From the NCBI GenBank assembly GCA_964354995.1, contig CAYHBQ010000028.1, positions 1 through 7,513 on the forward strand: a stretch of DNA of 7,513 nt, given 5' to 3'. The notes under the pieces are model-generated. The model worked only from the letters and a program-made list of their open reading frames with translations, ran no database searches and was not told where the DNA came from. Of the stretch, positions 6,560 through 7,513 are shown piece by piece (positions within the stretch are counted from its first letter, which is position 1; every line of letters begins with the position of its first letter). The translations under genes and the position numbers were made by a program. This DNA comes from JBBSZK01 sp964354995 (lineage in GTDB: Archaea; Nanobdellota; Nanobdellia; Pacearchaeales; GW2011-AR1).

Positions 6560-7513
6560 ATGGCGCATACAGAGGTGGTTGAGAACTTTCAAGGGCTTAT
6601 TGCAGCGCTCGATCCGCGTTCTTCTTCTAAACGGGAAGAGGAAGTTGCGGTTCCCGAGGTTGTTTTTTCAGGACCGGTTGATGAACGATGGTCTCTGTAC
6701 GAACAGGGAAAGCATCTAGGGCCTCTGCGGTTCTCTAATGGCAAGACGCAAGCAGACATTGTTGAAGAAGTTGTTCGTGCGATACGTTCGGGTACGAAAA
6801 TAGTATTTATTCATGGCGTATGTGGAACGGGCAAGTCTGCTATTGCACTCAATATCGCGCGACAGCTTGGTCGCGCTTCGATTGTGGTTCCTGTAAAGAC
6901 GTTACAACGGCAGTATGAAGAAGACTACATGGGGAAAAAACATGTACTCAAACCCAATGGGCATAAGCTCAAGATTGCTATGATTACGGGTCGTGAGAAT
7001 CATGACTCGGTTATTGAACCGGGTCTTTCATGCGCAGACCCTACGTTACCTGATACGATTCGCCTGACTGAAAAGAATTGGACGCATTTGCAAGAGTATT
7101 ACAATCAAAATCCTTACATTAAACATAAAGGAGACTTGTCTTTGAAAAATCTGAGGCGCATCTCTATTGCTCCTGCAAATCCGTACTGGAGCCCGATTGT
7201 ACCTGTTCATTTTGAACTCGAGATGCCTGATGCGCGAAAACGCCGGTATGTGGGGCTTGATGGTTCTGAATTTATTTTCTATCAGCGTAAGAAAGGATGT
7301 GGCTATTACGACCAATACAATGCCTATCTTGATGCAGACGTGATTATGTTTAATGCAGCGAAGTACAAAATTGAGACTCTTAATAATAAAAAGCCTGCAA
7401 CAGATGTGGAAATTATTGATGAAGCCGATGAATTTCTTGATAACCTTACAGAACAGCAGACACTCAATATTTCTCGTTTAGCCAACAGTCTTAATTACCT
7501 TGCTCCCATTAAT
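6560..7513 (+). CDS. XPD/DinG-like superfamily 2 DNA helicase, N-terminal part (cut by window edge)
   Basis: The first 318 residues are visible, with no stop before the edge. A charged N-terminal extension (1-45) precedes a possible Q-motif-like region (GKTQADIVEEVVRAI). Walker A follows at residues 86-93 (GVCGTGKS), then motif Ia (IVVPVKTLQRQYEED, 108-122) and the Walker B/DEAD box (EIIDEADEF, D287-D290). The roughly 165 residues between motifs Ia and II carry Rad3-family landmarks: ITGREN (142-147), then a Cys-Gly-Tyr-Tyr followed by LDADVIMFNAAKY (247-269), where XPD and DinG have the last iron-sulfur Cys and the ADV..-N-Y strand. Only two cysteines (C158, C247) lie in the region that holds four in XPD. 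Known relatives unwind DNA 5'-to-3' in repair or replication. Start choice rests on the TATA box 28 bases upstream. Motifs III-VI lie outside the window, so helicase activity is inferred. Confidence 0.82.
   Translation, partial: MAHTEVVENFQGLIAALDPRSSSKREEEVAVPEVVFSGPVDERWSLYEQGKHLGPLRFSNGKTQADIVEEVVRAIRSGTKIVFIHGVCGTGKSAIALNIARQLGRASIVVPVKTLQRQYEEDYMGKKHVLKPNGHKLKIAMITGRENHDSVIEPGLSCADPTLPDTIRLTEKNWTHLQEYYNQNPYIKHKGDLSLKNLRRISIAPANPYWSPIVPVHFELEMPDARKRRYVGLDGSEFIFYQRKKGCGYYDQYNAYLDADVIMFNAAKYKIETLNNKKPATDVEIIDEADEFLDNLTEQQTLNISRLANSLNYLAPIN

Overview
The window looks archaeal, most likely from a DPANN-type lineage (Woesearchaeota or Pacearchaeota-like); the lineage is inferred. Four transcription units each have a TTTAAA- or TTTATAAA-type TATA element. 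For three of them it is centred about 24-29 bases upstream of the start codon, the geometry of leaderless archaeal transcripts. A 1,751-residue Asn/Thr/Ser-rich surface protein with about 90 N-glycosylation sequons, a Gly-rich stalk ending in ITGAAV, a single EF-hand-like CCLDxNxNxxCDxDE loop and a PRC-barrel tail also fits archaea.

Layout. On the minus strand, 65-427 encodes an unrecognised 120-residue soluble protein. It is divergent from 526-1050, a secreted 150-residue (mature) protein that is one-fifth tyrosine. The 98-base gap between them holds two back-to-back TATA boxes with a small inverted repeat midway. A T-run follows the Tyr-rich gene, and then an AT-rich promoter/operator-like region precedes a two-gene operon. 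Its first gene is a 50-residue ribbon-helix-helix protein (1138-1290). Its second is the giant surface protein (1277-6532), whose start overlaps the regulator's end by 14 bases and has its own purine-rich ribosome-binding site. The operon's last bases carry the TATA box of the next gene, an XPD/DinG-like superfamily 2 helicase (6560 to the window edge, incomplete).

How it fits together. The surface protein has a cleavable signal peptide and about 20 rungs of parallel beta-helix with a very regular 27-residue period. These are followed by several Ig-like and CARDB/DUF11-like beta domains, a Gly-rich linker, a putative Ca2+ loop, a membrane anchor and a PRC-barrel domain predicted to lie in the cytoplasm. 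The tiny DNA-binding protein in the same transcript probably sets its expression. The combination of switchable surface stalk, cytoplasmic PRC barrel and neighbouring Tyr-rich secreted protein is the most interesting content here. The helicase appears to be an independent housekeeping-type gene with an unusual iron-sulfur region. No tRNA, rRNA, CRISPR array or insertion sequence was seen.
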